A stretch of 64,000 nucleotides of DNA from Pantoea rwandensis (GCF_000759475.1 NZ_CP009454.1:1798001-1862000), one strand, 5' to 3'. Positions 1-11,886 are shown, numbered from the stretch's first letter. Translations and numbers: made by a program. Notes: generated by a model from the letters alone, not told the origin.

Positions 1-133
1 TCGCGCTGGCAGATTTGCCATTGGAGGTCACAGTGATTTCTGACTGGAAAGCCTTAGCTTCTTTTACAAACTGAGCTGCAGGACGGGTATGAAGGCCGTT
101 AGGTGCGGTAATGGTAACTTCTTGCTGGAACAT
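1..133 (-). CDS. ptsH: HPr phosphocarrier of the sugar PTS (partial)
   Basis: First 44 codons of HPr, reading leftward off the window edge. HPr carries phosphate from enzyme I to the sugar-specific IIA proteins in the cytoplasm. The start [20 protein letters not shown] contains the phosphorylatable His15 in the family motif GLHTRP. The ATG at 131-133 is preceded by a GGGGA ribosome site. The order cysZ-cysK-ptsH, all leftward, matches E. coli, where ptsI and crr follow. The rest of the gene is outside the window. Confidence 0.97.
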   Translation of the reverse strand, partial: MFQQEVTITAPNGLHTRPAAQFVKEAKAFQSEITVTSNGKSASA

Positions 134-470
134 TCTATTTCCCCAACTTTATCAGGTTTGGTGTTATGGATCTAAAGTCTAGCCTGGAGCCGTCACTTTA
201 GCCTGTATAGGTGCGCTGGTATGGCATTAAGCTGACCAAAAAATGCGCTGAATAATGTGTGTCTTTACAGCAGCAGATCAAAAACTGTGCGAAAAGGTCA
301 CCTTGCTAAGTATGCCGTGATTCGCCGTTTCGCCAAATCAGTAATTCCATTCAGCTTGATCCACTTCAAAGCCAGATTAATTTCAGGCACCGAAATAATT
401 GGGAGCTTAAATACCAGAGCCGCGTCATTGAAATCAATCTGTCTGGTGATAAAAGTGAGATCTGCGCCAC
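134..470 (-). promoter_or_regulatory. ptsH leader and promoter region
   Basis: This 337-base gap between the cysK terminator and ptsH holds no convincing gene. On the minus strand a TTGATC hexamer followed after about 18 bases by CATTAT, near 252-281, could be a promoter. In E. coli the ptsHI-crr operon has several promoters here controlled by CRP and Cra. I expect the same, but cannot assign individual operators from sequence alone. Confidence 0.4.
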
Positions 471-498
471 AAAAAAGCACCCATTTGGGTGCTTTTTT
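471..498 (-). terminator. cysK rho-independent terminator
   Basis: GCACCC-attt-GGGTGC stem with six A before and six T after, so it can work in both directions. It lies just downstream of the cysK stop and separates cysK from the pts leader. Confidence 0.9.
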
Positions 499-520
499 CG
501 TCGTTTTCAGACTAAGGCGT

Positions 521-1492
521 TTACTGCTGCAGCTCTTTTTCAGTGAACAGGTCGGCGAACAAAGCGGTACTTAAATAACGCTCGCCAGAGGAGGGCAGAA
601 TCACCACGATATTCTTGTTGGCGAATGCCTCATCTTCCTGCAGCTTCAGCGCAGCAGCCACTGCCGCACCTGAAGAGATACCGGCCAGAATGCCTTCTTC
701 TTCCATCAGCTGACGCGCAGTGCTGATGGCTTCTTCGTTGGTGATGGCGACAACCCGATCAACCAGTTTCAGGTCAAGGTTGCCGGGGATGAAACCTGCG
801 CCGATGCCTTGAATCTTATGCGGGCCCGGTTTGATCTCTTCACCAGCGATAGCCTGAGCGATGACCGGAGAGTCAGTCGGCTCTACCGCTACGGTAATTA
901 AGTCTTTTTTGCCTTTGGTGTTCTTGATGTAACGGCTTACGCCTGTCAGCGTGCCGCCGGTACCTACACCCGCAATGAACACATCTACTTCACCGTCTGT
1001 GTCTTCCCAGATTTCCGGGCCGGTGGTTTTCTCATGGATTTCCGGGTTAGCTGGATTACTGAATTGCTGCAGCAGCACAAATTTATCCGGATCGCCGGCG
1101 ACGATTTCCTCGGCTTTAGCGATGGCACCTTTCATGCCTTTTGCGCCTTCTGTCAGCACCAGATTCGCGCCCAGTGCTTTCAGCAGCTTGCGACGTTCAA
1201 CAGACATGGTCTCTGGCATGGTCAGCGTGAGCTTGTAACCACGAGCGGCGGCCACGTAAGCCAGTGCAATGCCGGTGTTACCGCTGGTTGGCTCGACCAG
1301 TTCAACGCCTGGCTTCAAAATTCCGCGCTTTTCTGCGTCCCAAATCATATTGGCACCGATACGGCATTTGACGCTGAAGCTCGGGTTACGCGATTCGACC
1401 TTCGCCAGGATCCGTCCATTACCGATGCGGTTCAGTCGAACCAGCGGCGTATGACCAATTGTCAGAGAGTTGTCTTCATAGATCTTACTCAT
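521..1492 (-). CDS. cysK: Cysteine synthase A (O-acetylserine sulfhydrylase)
   Basis: PLP enzyme that makes L-cysteine from O-acetylserine and sulfide, the last step of sulfate assimilation. The 323-residue length is that of the E. coli enzyme. The PLP lysine is near residue 42 in SVKCR, the substrate loop is PTSGNTG, and the phosphate-binding GTGGT motif lies near residue 175. It is downstream of cysZ in the same direction with a 140-base gap containing a hairpin, so it probably has its own CysB-type promoter, as in E. coli. The fold and motifs make misassignment to CysM unlikely. Confidence 0.97.
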   Translation of the reverse strand: MSKIYEDNSLTIGHTPLVRLNRIGNGRILAKVESRNPSFSVKCRIGANMIWDAEKRGILKPGVELVEPTSGNTGIALAYVAAARGYKLTLTMPETMSVERRKLLKALGANLVLTEGAKGMKGAIAKAEEIVAGDPDKFVLLQQFSNPANPEIHEKTTGPEIWEDTDGEVDVFIAGVGTGGTLTGVSRYIKNTKGKKDLITVAVEPTDSPVIAQAIAGEEIKPGPHKIQGIGAGFIPGNLDLKLVDRVVAITNEEAISTARQLMEEEGILAGISSGAAVAAALKLQEDEAFANKNIVVILPSSGERYLSTALFADLFTEKELQQ

Positions 1493-1596
1493 AGCTCGTC
1501 CTTAACTGTATGAAATATTGGGAACCCTCAGAGCATACCTGTTCTTCCGGTGTGCGGAAGGAAAGAAATCGCATATCTATATAGCCCACAACCATA

Positions 1597-1627
1597 AGCC
1601 TTACGCAAAAATGCATAAGGCTTTTTG
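1597..1627 (+). other. Hairpin between cysZ and cysK, U-tail on the plus strand
   Basis: AGCCTTA/TAAGGCT stem with an A-rich loop and five T on the plus strand, only six bases from the cysZ stop. On the cysZ strand the stem is followed by TATGG rather than T, so as a terminator it faces the wrong way. It would stop antisense transcripts entering cysZ, or act as a weak processing hairpin. Confidence 0.5.
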
Positions 1628-1632
1628 AAGCT

Positions 1633-2391
1633 TTAACGACTCGCATGCTGTAGGCGGTAGCGATCAACCCACATCGCAGTTGCGCCACATACGGCCACCG
1701 GCATGATGGCCAGGTTCAGAATCGGAATCATGGTGAATAAACTGACCAGCGCGCCAAATTGCATGTTCGCCGTTTTATGCTGACGTAACGCACTGCGCAT
1801 CTGCTGAAAACTCACTTTGTGGTTATCAAACGGATAGTCGCAGTACTGCACCGATAGCATCCACGCGCTAAACAGAAACCATAATACCGGCGCCACCGTT
1901 TGTCCAAAACCGGGGATAAAGTAAAGCAGCAGCAATCCCAATGCGCGTGGTAAATAGTAGCCAAGCTTCTGTAATTCGCGCTTCATGATGCGCGGGATAT
2001 CTTTAAACATCGCCATCCAACCGCTATCCGGCAGCGGGTGACCGGTGAGGCGGCCTTCCAGCTGCTCGGCCAGCAATCCACAAAAGGGGGCGGCAATCCA
2101 GTTCGCAATGGTGGAGAAGAAGTAGCTGAATACCAGCACAATCGATATGACGGAAAGCGGCCACAGCAAATAACTCAGCCACTGCAACCAATCAGGGATG
2201 TGCGACATTAAGGCCGGGATCCACTCTCCGAGCCGTTGAAACAGCCAGATAAAGGCGCCTCCCAGCAGAAAAATGTTCACCAGCAGGGGAATAATGACGT
2301 AACGACGAATGCCAGGCAGACGCACCAGTCTCCAGCCTTCGGCAAAGTAATGAATACCATTTAATGATGAGGGCGATTTCTCAACGGGCAT
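1633..2391 (-). CDS. cysZ: Sulfate transporter CysZ
   Basis: Inner-membrane sulfate uptake protein feeding cysteine synthesis. The 252-residue product has about four hydrophobic stretches, and long blocks recognisable from E. coli CysZ, for example [11 protein letters not shown] and [11 protein letters not shown]. The reading frame is open further upstream, but I chose the ATG at 2391 because homology begins there ([16 protein letters not shown]) and TAAAGGAG lies about ten bases before it. It is followed by cysK and divergent from zipA. The 217-base gap to zipA must hold both promoters. Confidence 0.95.
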   Translation of the reverse strand: MPVEKSPSSLNGIHYFAEGWRLVRLPGIRRYVIIPLLVNIFLLGGAFIWLFQRLGEWIPALMSHIPDWLQWLSYLLWPLSVISIVLVFSYFFSTIANWIAAPFCGLLAEQLEGRLTGHPLPDSGWMAMFKDIPRIMKRELQKLGYYLPRALGLLLLYFIPGFGQTVAPVLWFLFSAWMLSVQYCDYPFDNHKVSFQQMRSALRQHKTANMQFGALVSLFTMIPILNLAIMPVAVCGATAMWVDRYRLQHASR

Positions 2392-2608
2392 AGCGAGCCT
2401 TTCTCCTTTATGTGGCGGCGCAAACATCATAACCTGGCTTTTTGTCGGTGGCAGGCGCACTTTGCGCGAAAAATCAGCAAAAAAGCGTGGGGCAGCTATC
2501 TTATTTGTCAGAAAATACTGCACAGACTTGCACTTGTGTAGCTGGGCAAATACAGTTAGAGGATAAAGTTTGCCGTGGTGGCAAGGTATTGGAACAACAG
2601 AGAATACA

Positions 2609-3601
2609 ATGATGCAGGATTTGCGTCTGATATTAATCGTTGTTGGCGCGATCGCCATAATAGCGTTACTACTTCACGGACTGTGGACCAGCCGTAAAGA
2701 GCGCTCTTCCGTGTTTCGCGATCGCCCGCACAAACGTCTGAAACAGCGCGAAGAAGCGGATGAAGATCTGCTGAGCGAAGAAGATGATGATGGTGTCGGC
2801 GAAGTGCGTGTCCGTCGCAATCGTGACGCGCATGTCGAACCTGAATTCGACGCACCTGTGACTAAGCCTGTCAGCGCGCCACGTGCGCCTGAACCTGCAC
2901 GTCAGCCATTCCCGCGTCATGAAACCCCATTGATGGGCGATCCGCTGCTGGATGATGAGCCGGAAGTGCGCCAGCCTGCACCTGCGCCACAACCGCCGGT
3001 GGTTAAACCTGCGCCGCAGCCACAACCGCAACCTCAATCCGTTCAGGCCGATCCCTTACTGGATAACGAGCCACTTTCTGCCACGCAGCCTGCGCCTGAG
3101 TTCCAGGCCGCTGAAGAGCCTGAATACGAAGAAGAAGCGCCGGTCGCACATGATGAACCAAAACAGCCTGCTGCTTCTACCCAGAGAAAAAATGAAGCGG
3201 TACTAGTGCTGCATGTTGCCGCTCACGCCGGTGGCGAACTGAACGGTGAAGCTCTGTTGCAGGGTATTCTGCAAGCGGGCTTCCAGTTTGGTGAGATGAA
3301 TATTTTCCATCGTCACCTGAGTCCAGCGGGCAGCGGTCCTGTGCTGTTCAGTCTGGCGAACATGGTGAAACCGGGGTCATTTAATCCCGACACCATGGGC
3401 GATTTCAGCACGCCAGGCATATCCATCTTTATGATGGTGCCGTCTTATGGCGATGCGAACCAAAACTTCAAGCTAATGCTGCAATCTGCCCAGCGTATTG
3501 CGGACGATGTCGGCGGGGTTGTGCTGGATGATGAGCGTCGCATGATGACGCCGCAGAAGCTGGAAACCTACAAAGCACGCATTCGCGAGGTTATCGGTTG
3601 A
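2609..3601 (+). CDS. zipA: Cell division protein ZipA
   Basis: Essential bitopic membrane protein that tethers FtsZ to the inner membrane at the division site. It has an N-terminal membrane anchor ([20 protein letters not shown]), a charged stretch to about residue 80, a long Pro/Gln/Ala-rich linker to about 190, and a C-terminal FtsZ-binding domain ending [17 protein letters not shown]. Homology supports the ATG at 2609 over an in-frame start 39 bases upstream. The linker contains repeated PLLDxEP segments, ordinary for this variable region. It is followed by a strong terminator and then ligA. Confidence 0.96.
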   Translation: MMQDLRLILIVVGAIAIIALLLHGLWTSRKERSSVFRDRPHKRLKQREEADEDLLSEEDDDGVGEVRVRRNRDAHVEPEFDAPVTKPVSAPRAPEPARQPFPRHETPLMGDPLLDDEPEVRQPAPAPQPPVVKPAPQPQPQPQSVQADPLLDNEPLSATQPAPEFQAAEEPEYEEEAPVAHDEPKQPAASTQRKNEAVLVLHVAAHAGGELNGEALLQGILQAGFQFGEMNIFHRHLSPAGSGPVLFSLANMVKPGSFNPDTMGDFSTPGISIFMMVPSYGDANQNFKLMLQSAQRIADDVGGVVLDDERRMMTPQKLETYKARIREVIG

Positions 3602-3635
3602 TAGCCGCGAGCAAAATCAAATATTAACGAAACAA

Positions 3636-3658
3636 CCCCCGCATGTCGGGGGTTTTTT
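3636..3658 (+). terminator. zipA terminator
   Basis: CCCCCG-catgt-CGGGGG stem followed by six T. It ends zipA 15 bases before the ligA start, so ligA needs read-through or its own promoter. Confidence 0.92.
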
Positions 3659-3667
3659 ATCGGATAA

Positions 3668-5692
<2,025 letters not shown>

Positions 5693-5693
5693 C

Positions 5694-5912
5694 GTGGACA
5701 AACATCAGCTGGTTGAAATCGCCAATACCGCCATGCCATTCGGCAAGTATAAAGGCCGCATGCTGATTGATGTACCAGAAGAGTATCTGCTGTGGTTTGC
5801 GCGTAAAAACGAATTTCCGGCAGGGAAGTTGGGCGAGCTGATGCAGCTGACTTTAGCGATCAAAATTGAAGGATTGCAGGGGTTAGTTAAACCACTCAAA
5901 CGCAGTGAATAA
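5694..5912 (+). CDS. ypeB: DUF3820 family protein YpeB
   Basis: A 72-residue cytoplasmic protein of unknown function, with the DUF3820 core MPFGKYKGR followed by a YLLWF segment. The GTG start lies one base after the ligA stop, the same arrangement as E. coli ligA-ypeB. DUF3820 proteins occur next to nucleic-acid enzymes, so a role with ligase is possible but unproven. Confidence 0.9.
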   Translation: MDKHQLVEIANTAMPFGKYKGRMLIDVPEEYLLWFARKNEFPAGKLGELMQLTLAIKIEGLQGLVKPLKRSE

Positions 5913-5913
5913 C

Positions 5914-5942
5914 AAAATGGCCCGCCATCGCGGGCCATTTTA
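5914..5942. terminator. Bidirectional terminator between ypeB and yfeH
   Basis: AAAATGGCCCG-ccatc-GCGGGCCATTTT hairpin with A and T tracts on both sides, between two convergent genes. It can serve ligA-ypeB and yfeH alike. Confidence 0.92.
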
Positions 5943-5943
5943 C

Positions 5944-6945
5944 TTATGATTTCTGCACTTCAACTTGCTGTTGCGCCAGCCGCTTCTCATTGCCCGCTTT
6001 ATAGCGTTGAGCGATGAAGGAGCAGACCATCAACTGCACCTGATGGAAGATCATCAGCGGCAGCACGATAATCCCCACGGAGCTGGCCGGGAACAGGATA
6101 TTGGCCATCGGCACGCCATTGGCGAGACTCTTTTTCGAACCACAGAACAGCACCACGATTTCATCGGCGCGGCTGAAGCCGAACAGACGCGAGGCACCCA
6201 GGTTAATCGCCAGCGCGACAAACAGGATCAGCACGCTACCCGCCAGAATCCACAGCAGCGTATCCACACCCACGCGATGCCAGATACCGTTGACCACCGC
6301 TTCGCTGAACGCGGAGTAAACCACTAACAGAATTGAGGTCTGGTCGGTTTTACCAATCAGGCTGCGATGTTTCTCTACCCAACCGCCAATCCAGCGACGT
6401 GACATATGACCAATCACAAAAGGCACCAGCAGTTGCAGCATGATTTTGCCAATCTGCTCCAGACCATTGCTCGGCGCATCGCTGTGCACGTTCATCACCA
6501 GATTCACCAGCAGCGGTGAGATGAATACGCCGAGCAGGCTGGAAGCAGAAGCGGCACAGACCGCAGCGGCAACGTTACCCCCCGCCATGGAGGTGAACGC
6601 AATCGCAGACTGCACGGTGGCAGGCAGAATACATAGGTAAATGAAGCCAGTGTAAATCTCTGGGCCAACGTTCACCGGATGCCACCACACCAGCAGCAAG
6701 CCAAGAATCGGGAATACCACGAAGGTGCTGCACATAATCCACAGATGCAAACGCCAGTGGCTGCTGCCGGCTATGATTTTTTCGCGTGACAGCTTGGCGC
6801 CGTGCATAAAGAACAGCAGGGCGATGGCGGCAGTGGTCAGGTATTCAAAGAAATCGACAAACCCGCCTTTGGCCGGGATGAAGCTGGCCAACAGCACAGT
6901 GATGATGAGTTTGACCATCATCGGGTCGAGTCGTAAAAAGCCCAT
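5944..6945 (-). CDS. yfeH: Bile acid:sodium symporter family protein YfeH
   Basis: Polytopic inner-membrane protein of 333 residues, about nine or ten hydrophobic segments, of the SBF-like family. Its sequence tracks E. coli YfeH through FFMHGAKLSRE, the ATVQSAIAFTSMAGGNVAAA segment and FCGSKKSLANG. The last two are the sodium/substrate-binding crossover motifs of the fold. The transported compound is unknown. It is divergent from the LysR regulator yfeR with a 99-base gap, so yfeR probably controls it. Confidence 0.92.
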   Translation of the reverse strand: MGFLRLDPMMVKLIITVLLASFIPAKGGFVDFFEYLTTAAIALLFFMHGAKLSREKIIAGSSHWRLHLWIMCSTFVVFPILGLLLVWWHPVNVGPEIYTGFIYLCILPATVQSAIAFTSMAGGNVAAAVCAASASSLLGVFISPLLVNLVMNVHSDAPSNGLEQIGKIMLQLLVPFVIGHMSRRWIGGWVEKHRSLIGKTDQTSILLVVYSAFSEAVVNGIWHRVGVDTLLWILAGSVLILFVALAINLGASRLFGFSRADEIVVLFCGSKKSLANGVPMANILFPASSVGIIVLPLMIFHQVQLMVCSFIAQRYKAGNEKRLAQQQVEVQKS

Positions 6946-7044
6946 TGTTACAATCCGGTTAAAATAAAAAAGATGGTGCTGATTGTGCGCCAGCTGGGTT
7001 TAGAAATAAAATTGATTTATTGCATCAATCTATGAGCGATATCG

Positions 7045-7965
7045 ATGAATTACACCTTACGTCAGTTACGCACCTTTGTGGCCGTGGCGCAGCAGGGCAG
7101 TTTTAGCCAGGCAGGGCAGGCGATTGGGCTCAGCCAGTCGGCGGTCAGCCACAGTATTAAAGAGCTGGAAGCGGAGATGGGCGTGCGTTTGCTGGACCGC
7201 ACCACGCGCGAAGTGATGCTGACGGAAGCAGGGCATCAACTGGCATCGCGCCTGGAGCGTTTGCTGGAGGAGTTAAACACCACGCTGCTGGATGTGCGCA
7301 GTTACGGCGAGCAGCGCAGTGGTACCGTGCGTGTTGCCGCCAGCCAGACACCTTCGGCGAATCTGATGCCGCAATGTCTGGCGAGTAGCCAGCAACGTTA
7401 TCCGGATATTCGCGTCATTCTGCACGATCGCGCACAGCAATCCGTACTACAAAGCGTTCGCAATGCGGAAGTCGATTTTGGCATTGTCATCGGGCCGTTA
7501 GGAGATGCCGATCTGGATTACGAAGTGATTTTGCAGGAGCCGTTTTTACTGTTGTGCCATGCGGATGATGAACTGGCCCGGGTTGAGCAAGCGGAGTGGA
7601 CGATGCTGGCGGGGCGCAACCTGGTTTTGCAGGATTATGCTTCAGGAAGCCGTCTGCTGGTGGATGCAGCGCTGCAGCAGTTATCGATTCAGGTGCAGGT
7701 GGTACAGGAAATTGGCCATCCCGCCACGTTGTTCCCGATGGTGGAAGCAGGGATTGGCATCAGCATTTTACCTGCTCTGGCGTTACCGCTGCCGGCGGGG
7801 CGGAAACTGACGGTGCGACGCCTCTATCCAGAAATTCATCGAAATCTCATGCTGATTAAACGCAAAAACCGTTCCCTGACGCCAGCCGCGGAAGCGATTT
7901 GGCAGGAGGTGCGCCAACAAGCAGGCTTGCTGGCGCAACAACGTGCTCTCAAACCGGCGTTTTAA
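7045..7965 (+). CDS. yfeR: LysR-type transcriptional regulator YfeR
   Basis: A 306-residue regulator with an N-terminal winged helix-turn-helix (residues about 3-60, [20 protein letters not shown]) and a periplasmic-binding-like effector domain. It is close to E. coli YfeR, including [11 protein letters not shown] and [15 protein letters not shown]. It diverges from yfeH, the usual arrangement for a LysR protein and its target. E. coli and Salmonella YfeR have been linked to osmolarity-responsive control of yfeH. The last codons overlap the end of the convergent FlxA-like gene. Confidence 0.93.
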   Translation: MNYTLRQLRTFVAVAQQGSFSQAGQAIGLSQSAVSHSIKELEAEMGVRLLDRTTREVMLTEAGHQLASRLERLLEELNTTLLDVRSYGEQRSGTVRVAASQTPSANLMPQCLASSQQRYPDIRVILHDRAQQSVLQSVRNAEVDFGIVIGPLGDADLDYEVILQEPFLLLCHADDELARVEQAEWTMLAGRNLVLQDYASGSRLLVDAALQQLSIQVQVVQEIGHPATLFPMVEAGIGISILPALALPLPAGRKLTVRRLYPEIHRNLMLIKRKNRSLTPAAEAIWQEVRQQAGLLAQQRALKPAF

Positions 7966-8312
7966 ACGTAAACGTTGATTTGATTGGTGTCAGTTGGACG
8001 GTTGATGCCATCGGCTTTTTGAGCGCTGGTGGCACTTTCCGTGGTGGGTTGCTGGGCTTCCTGCTTCTGCTGTGCCTTTTCAGCTGCCTGTTGCTCAATT
8101 TGTGCAATTTGAGCTTCAACCATCTGAATTTGTGACTCCAGCATCTGCTCCTGTTCAGATTTTTGCTCATCTGTCAGGGTATCGTCGTTGGAAAGATCTT
8201 TGACTTGCTGGGTCAGGCTTTGAATCTGTTTATTCAGGCTGGCAATTTGTGATGTTGAACCGCCACCACTGCTCGCCGTACTGATACTGCTAACACTTGA
8301 GATAGTCGACAT
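7962..8312 (-). CDS. FlxA-like coiled-coil protein
   Basis: A 116-residue protein whose centre (residues about 22-75) is a predicted coiled coil rich in Gln and Glu, after a Ser-rich N-terminus. It resembles the FlxA-like family found near flagellar genes or alone in enterobacteria; function unknown. The ATG at 8312 is chosen over an in-frame start 63 bases upstream because AAGGAG lies eight bases before it. It has no signal peptide and no flagellar neighbours. The 3' end overlaps yfeR by four bases. Confidence 0.75.
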   Translation of the reverse strand: MSTISSVSSISTASSGGGSTSQIASLNKQIQSLTQQVKDLSNDDTLTDEQKSEQEQMLESQIQMVEAQIAQIEQQAAEKAQQKQEAQQPTTESATSAQKADGINRPTDTNQINVYV

Positions 8313-8427
8313 GGTTTTCTCCTTGCAATAGACCATTATCGTTATCGGCAAGGGGATAAAACGGCTTGAGCACACAAAGCGTTAAGTGTTTGCAAAGGTT
8401 TTGTGAGGTTGGGCAAATCGCAGATAG

Positions 8428-8454
8428 CAAAAAGGCGCCTTTAGGGCGCCTTTC
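8428..8454 (-). terminator. Terminator of the Val/Lys tRNA operon
   Basis: On the minus strand AAAGGCGCC-ctaa-AGGCGCCTTTTT forms a stem with a T run just beyond the tRNA-Lys gene. It ends the four-gene tRNA transcript. Confidence 0.85.
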
Positions 8455-8459
8455 TACAT

Positions 8460-8535
8460 TGGTGGGTCGTGCAGGATTCGAACCTGCGACCAATTGATTA
8501 AAAGTCAACTGCTCTACCAACTGAGCTAACGACCC
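8460..8535 (-). tRNA. lysV: tRNA-Lys (TTT)
   Basis: A 76-base cloverleaf with encoded CCA, anticodon TTT in GACTTTTAATC, a TTCGAATCC T-loop and a standard acceptor. It is last in the valUXY-lysV operon, as in E. coli. Confidence 0.97.
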
Positions 8536-8539
8536 GAAG

Positions 8540-8615
8540 TGGTGGGCGATGACGGGCTCGAACCGCCGACCCCCTCCGTGTAAAGGAGATGCTCTACCAA
8601 CTGAGCTAATCGCCC
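8540..8615 (-). tRNA. valY: tRNA-Val (TAC), copy 3
   Basis: A 76-base tRNA with anticodon TAC in CTTTACACG, TTCGAGCCC T-loop and encoded CCA. It starts four bases before the Lys tRNA. Confidence 0.97.
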
Positions 8616-8656
8616 ACTTCGGAACTGCTTAACAAGAGTGTCATCTGACTAAGATA

Positions 8657-8732
8657 TGGTGGGCGATGACGGGCTCGAACCGCCGACCCCCTCCGTGTAA
8701 AGGAGATGCTCTACCAACTGAGCTAATCGCCC
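8657..8732 (-). tRNA. valX: tRNA-Val (TAC), copy 2
   Basis: Identical over its 76 bases to the neighbouring copy at 8540-8615. Encoded CCA and anticodon TAC are present. Confidence 0.97.
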
Positions 8733-8778
8733 ATATCTTACTCTTCAAACTCTTGTACACTGCGAGCCACTTTTAGAG

Positions 8779-8854
8779 TGGTGGGTGATGACGGGCTCGA
8801 ACCGCCGACCCCCTCCGTGTAAAGGAGATGCTCTACCAACTGAGCTAATCACCC
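8779..8854 (-). tRNA. valU: tRNA-Val (TAC), copy 1
   Basis: First gene of the operon. It differs from the other two copies only in the acceptor stem (GGGTGAT/ATCACCC rather than GGGCGAT/ATCGCCC), so the pairing is kept by a compensatory C-to-T wobble or matched change. Confidence 0.97.
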
Positions 8855-8871
8855 CCGCTGTGTGGAGTCGC

Positions 8872-8899
8872 ATTATAGGGATCCTTCGAAGTGAGTCAA
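8872..8899 (-). promoter_or_regulatory. Sigma-70 promoter of the valUXY-lysV operon
   Basis: On the minus strand TTGACT, a 16-base spacer, then TATAAT, followed by a GC-rich discriminator (GCGACTCC) typical of stringently controlled stable-RNA promoters. It lies about 18 bases upstream of the first tRNA. Confidence 0.88.
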
Positions 8900-9022
8900 C
8901 GCTTTTTAAAACATAAATGTGCGTTCGCTTTAAATTTAGGCAGCATGCCGCGCTTTTAGCCAATGTGCTGGTTTTATTAGCAGAAAAACGCACTTCAATC
9001 TGTGATGCCGCCGCGAGAGTCA

Positions 9023-9050
9023 TTGAGGAAAGCGTCCCACCTGCTAGAAT
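9023..9050 (+). promoter_or_regulatory. Probable gltX promoter
   Basis: TTGAGG, a 16-base spacer and TAGAAT, about 78 bases upstream of gltX and divergent from the tRNA operon promoter. Confidence 0.6.
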
Positions 9051-9127
9051 ATGCGCACTGTTTTTTCGCGTTAACCCGTTTTTTTGTCATCCAGACAAAG
9101 AAACCTGCGCATCTAAGGCAATGCTGA

Positions 9128-10549
9128 ATGAAAATCAAAACTCGCTTCGCACCCAGCCCAACGGGATACCTGCATGTGGGCGGTGCCCGTACTGCTCTTT
9201 ATTCCTGGCTTTATGCTCGCCATAACAAGGGCGAATTCGTTCTGCGTATCGAAGATACCGATCTGGAACGTTCAACGCCGGAAGCCATTGAAGCCATCAT
9301 GGATGGCATGAACTGGCTAAACCTGCAGTGGGATGAAGGCCCGTACTATCAGACGAAGCGCTTTGATCGTTACAACGCGGTCATCGATGAGATGGTAGAA
9401 GCGGGTACCGCTTATAAATGCTATTGCTCTAAAGAGCGTTTAGACGCGCTGCGTGAAGAGCAGATGGCGAAAGGCGAGAAGCCACGTTATGACGGCCGCT
9501 GCCGTGACAGCCATGAACATCATGCGGCGGATGAGCCTTGCGTGGTCCGTTTCCGTAACCCGCAAGAGGGTTCGGTCATTTTTGACGACCAGATCCGTGG
9601 ACCCATTGAGTTCAGTAACCAGGAGCTGGATGATCTGATCATCCGCCGCACCGATGGTTCACCAACCTACAACTTCTGTGTAGTGGTGGATGACTGGGAT
9701 ATGGGCATCACGCACGTGATCCGTGGTGAGGACCATATCAACAACACGCCACGCCAGATCAACATCCTTAAGGCGATTGGTGCAGAAGTGCCAACTTACG
9801 CACACGTCTCAATGATCCTGGGTGATGACAGTAAGAAGCTGTCGAAACGTCATGGCGCAGTGGGTGTGATGCAGTACCGTGATGACGGCTATCTGCCGGA
9901 AGCGTTGCTCAACTATCTGGTGCGTTTGGGCTGGTCACATGGCGACCAGGAAATTTTCAGCGTGGCTGAGATGGCCGAGCTGTTTACCCTGGATGCTGTC
10001 AGTAAGTCTGCCAGTGCGTTTAACACCGAAAAACTGCAGTGGCTGAACCATCACTACATCAATACGCTGCCGCCGGAATACGTGGCAACGCAGCTGCAGT
10101 GGCACATCGAGCAGCAGAATATCGATACCCGCACCGGCCCGGAGTTGGCGAAACTGGTGACGCTGCTGGGTGAGCGTTGCAAAACGCTGGTCGAGATTGC
10201 CGCTTCTTGCCGTTACTTCTATGAAGAGTTCGATGCTTTTGATGCCGATGCGGCGAAGAAACATTTACGCCCTGTTGCGCGTCAGCCACTGGAAGTGGTG
10301 CGTGACAAACTGGCTGCGCTGAGCGACAGCGAGTGGAATGCGGAGAATGTGCACAACGCGATTCAGGGTGCCGCCGATGCGCTCGAACTGGGTATGGGCA
10401 AAGTGGGCATGCCACTGCGCGTGGCGGTCACCGGTGCAGGTCAGTCTCCGGCACTGGATGTGACTGTCGAAGCGATTGGTCGCAGCCGCAGCGTGGCTCG
10501 CATCGATAAAGCGCTGGCCTTTATTGCTGAGCGTGAAGCCCAGGCTTAA
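9128..10549 (+). CDS. gltX: Glutamyl-tRNA synthetase
   Basis: Charges tRNA-Glu in the cytoplasm. The 473-residue class I synthetase has its HIGH-type motif as HVGG near residue 17, the zinc-binding cysteines around CYCSKERL and [10 protein letters not shown] (about 98-130), and the KMSKS-type loop KLSKRHG near residue 238. Length and sequence match E. coli GltX along the whole protein. It is divergent from valUXY-lysV, the conserved enterobacterial arrangement. Confidence 0.98.
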   Translation: MKIKTRFAPSPTGYLHVGGARTALYSWLYARHNKGEFVLRIEDTDLERSTPEAIEAIMDGMNWLNLQWDEGPYYQTKRFDRYNAVIDEMVEAGTAYKCYCSKERLDALREEQMAKGEKPRYDGRCRDSHEHHAADEPCVVRFRNPQEGSVIFDDQIRGPIEFSNQELDDLIIRRTDGSPTYNFCVVVDDWDMGITHVIRGEDHINNTPRQINILKAIGAEVPTYAHVSMILGDDSKKLSKRHGAVGVMQYRDDGYLPEALLNYLVRLGWSHGDQEIFSVAEMAELFTLDAVSKSASAFNTEKLQWLNHHYINTLPPEYVATQLQWHIEQQNIDTRTGPELAKLVTLLGERCKTLVEIAASCRYFYEEFDAFDADAAKKHLRPVARQPLEVVRDKLAALSDSEWNAENVHNAIQGAADALELGMGKVGMPLRVAVTGAGQSPALDVTVEAIGRSRSVARIDKALAFIAEREAQA

Positions 10550-10599
10550 TTGAGGTAGCGGCAGCCTGTAACGTTGCCGCTGCACTTATCGTGGGCATT

Positions 10600-10634
10600 A
10601 AAAAAGCCGGGAGCATGAGCGCCCGGCTTTTTTT
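10600..10634. terminator. Bidirectional terminator after gltX
   Basis: AAAAAAGCCGGG-agcatgagcg-CCCGGCTTTTTTT hairpin with T runs on both strands, between convergent gltX and yfeC. The yfeC stop codon lies in its right edge. Confidence 0.92.
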
Positions 10635-10986
10635 AATCTTCTTTAATCCCTAGCCGTTCCAGCACACCACTTATCCCCTCGCGTAGCAACAATGCAGCCA
10701 GTTGATCTTGCTCAGCGGTTGTCATTTGCTGGACAGAATTTATTAATAACGCAGGTAACGTATTTTGTTGAGCACCGTAATTGGCCGCCGGCTCGGTCGC
10801 GTGGCGGGTAGACTGAATAAAGCTTTTTACACGCTCATCAATATGAATCAATCGCGCCTTACCACCCTGTACACCGGGCTTGGGCGTGGTTGTCCAGTTT
10901 TCGCGTTTGATCCATTTATTCACCGTTTGCCGACTGTAGCCCGTTTCCAGCGCGAGCTCCTCGGGGGTGAGCCATTCCTTTTTCAC
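10633..10986 (-). CDS. yfeC: YfeC-like DNA-binding protein
   Basis: A 117-residue protein with an N-terminal helix-turn-helix (LTPEELALETGYSRQTVNKW, residues 6-25) followed by KPGVQGGKARLIHID. This combination is typical of YfeC and of the Mu-repressor-like winged-helix family. The C-terminal part ends LLLREGISGVLERLGI, matching E. coli YfeC. Its targets are not known to me. E. coli has a paralogue, yfeD, next to it; here none is present. It is convergent with gltX. Confidence 0.85.
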   Translation of the reverse strand: MKKEWLTPEELALETGYSRQTVNKWIKRENWTTTPKPGVQGGKARLIHIDERVKSFIQSTRHATEPAANYGAQQNTLPALLINSVQQMTTAEQDQLAALLLREGISGVLERLGIKED

Positions 10987-11100
10987 GATGCTGTCCCTGT
11001 TAAATACATTAGCTGTACATATTACAACAAAACGTAACGGGGAAAAGTAATCAGGCAGGAAAATGCCTCTTGTCTCATGACAAAAGGCATAAATCGGATA

Positions 11101-11886
11101 TTAAGCTTCGCTGGTTTCAGCTTGTGCAGGACGGAAAGCAAGGAAATAGGTGAGGCCAACAAATATTGCACCGCCCACGCCGTTGCCAAGGAAGACGGCA
11201 ATCACGTTTGGCGCAAAGTCTGCCCAGCTCATTTGTCCGGCAAAAATCGCGGCGGGCACAATAAACATGTTCGCCACCACGTGCTGGAAGCCAATCGCCA
11301 CGAAGGCCATCACCGGGAACCACATGCCAAAGATTTTGCCGACCATATCTTTACTGGCAAAAGCTAGCCACACAGCCAGACACACCAGCCAGTTGCAGCC
11401 AATACCTGAAATGAACGCGTGCAGGAAATCCGCATTCACTTTCGCGTGAGCAATCGCCACGGTCTTTTTCAGATAATCGCCTTCGGTCATGCCCAGCATA
11501 TGACCAAAGAACCAGGCGACCGCGATGCTGCCAATAAAGTTGGCAATCGTGACCCAGAACCAGTTGCGCAGCACGCTCAAACCGCTGATGCGGCGAGCGA
11601 ACCACGCGATCGGTAAGGTCATCATGTTGCCAGTCAACAGTTCACCACCGGCCAGAACGGTCAGTATCAGACCAACCGGGAACACCGCCGCGCCGAGGAA
11701 GCCGCCAAAGGAGCCCCATTCAGCAGGCAGTTGGTTGATAACATGCAGATCCAACAGAAAACCGGTGGCAATAAATGCACCGGCCATAAAACCAAGGATC
11801 AATAAGGTGGAAACAGGCAAACGGCTTTTAGCCACGCCCGCTTGAATCGCCAGTTGGGCGATCTCTTTCGGTGTATGCAGCGACAT
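11101..11886 (-). CDS. Formate/nitrite transporter family channel
   Basis: A 261-residue protein with six hydrophobic segments and the FNT family signatures near residues 80-90 (GGELLTGNM) and FQHVVANMF around residue 197, where the pore histidine of the family sits. Members move formate, nitrite or hydrosulfide across the inner membrane. The substrate cannot be told from sequence. No formate lyase or nitrite reductase gene is adjacent. A second, longer FNT protein (yfdC) lies at 40.4 kb. It appears monocistronic. Confidence 0.85.
   Translation of the reverse strand: MSLHTPKEIAQLAIQAGVAKSRLPVSTLLILGFMAGAFIATGFLLDLHVINQLPAEWGSFGGFLGAAVFPVGLILTVLAGGELLTGNMMTLPIAWFARRISGLSVLRNWFWVTIANFIGSIAVAWFFGHMLGMTEGDYLKKTVAIAHAKVNADFLHAFISGIGCNWLVCLAVWLAFASKDMVGKIFGMWFPVMAFVAIGFQHVVANMFIVPAAIFAGQMSWADFAPNVIAVFLGNGVGGAIFVGLTYFLAFRPAQAETSEA

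Noticed and set aside
298-480. Short open frames in the ptsH leader
   Set aside because: They overlap the terminator and expected pts promoters and have no ribosome site or homology.
2392-2658. N-terminal extension of cysZ
   Set aside because: The frame is open but overlaps the zipA start, has no homology, and the internal ATG at 2391 has a good ribosome site.
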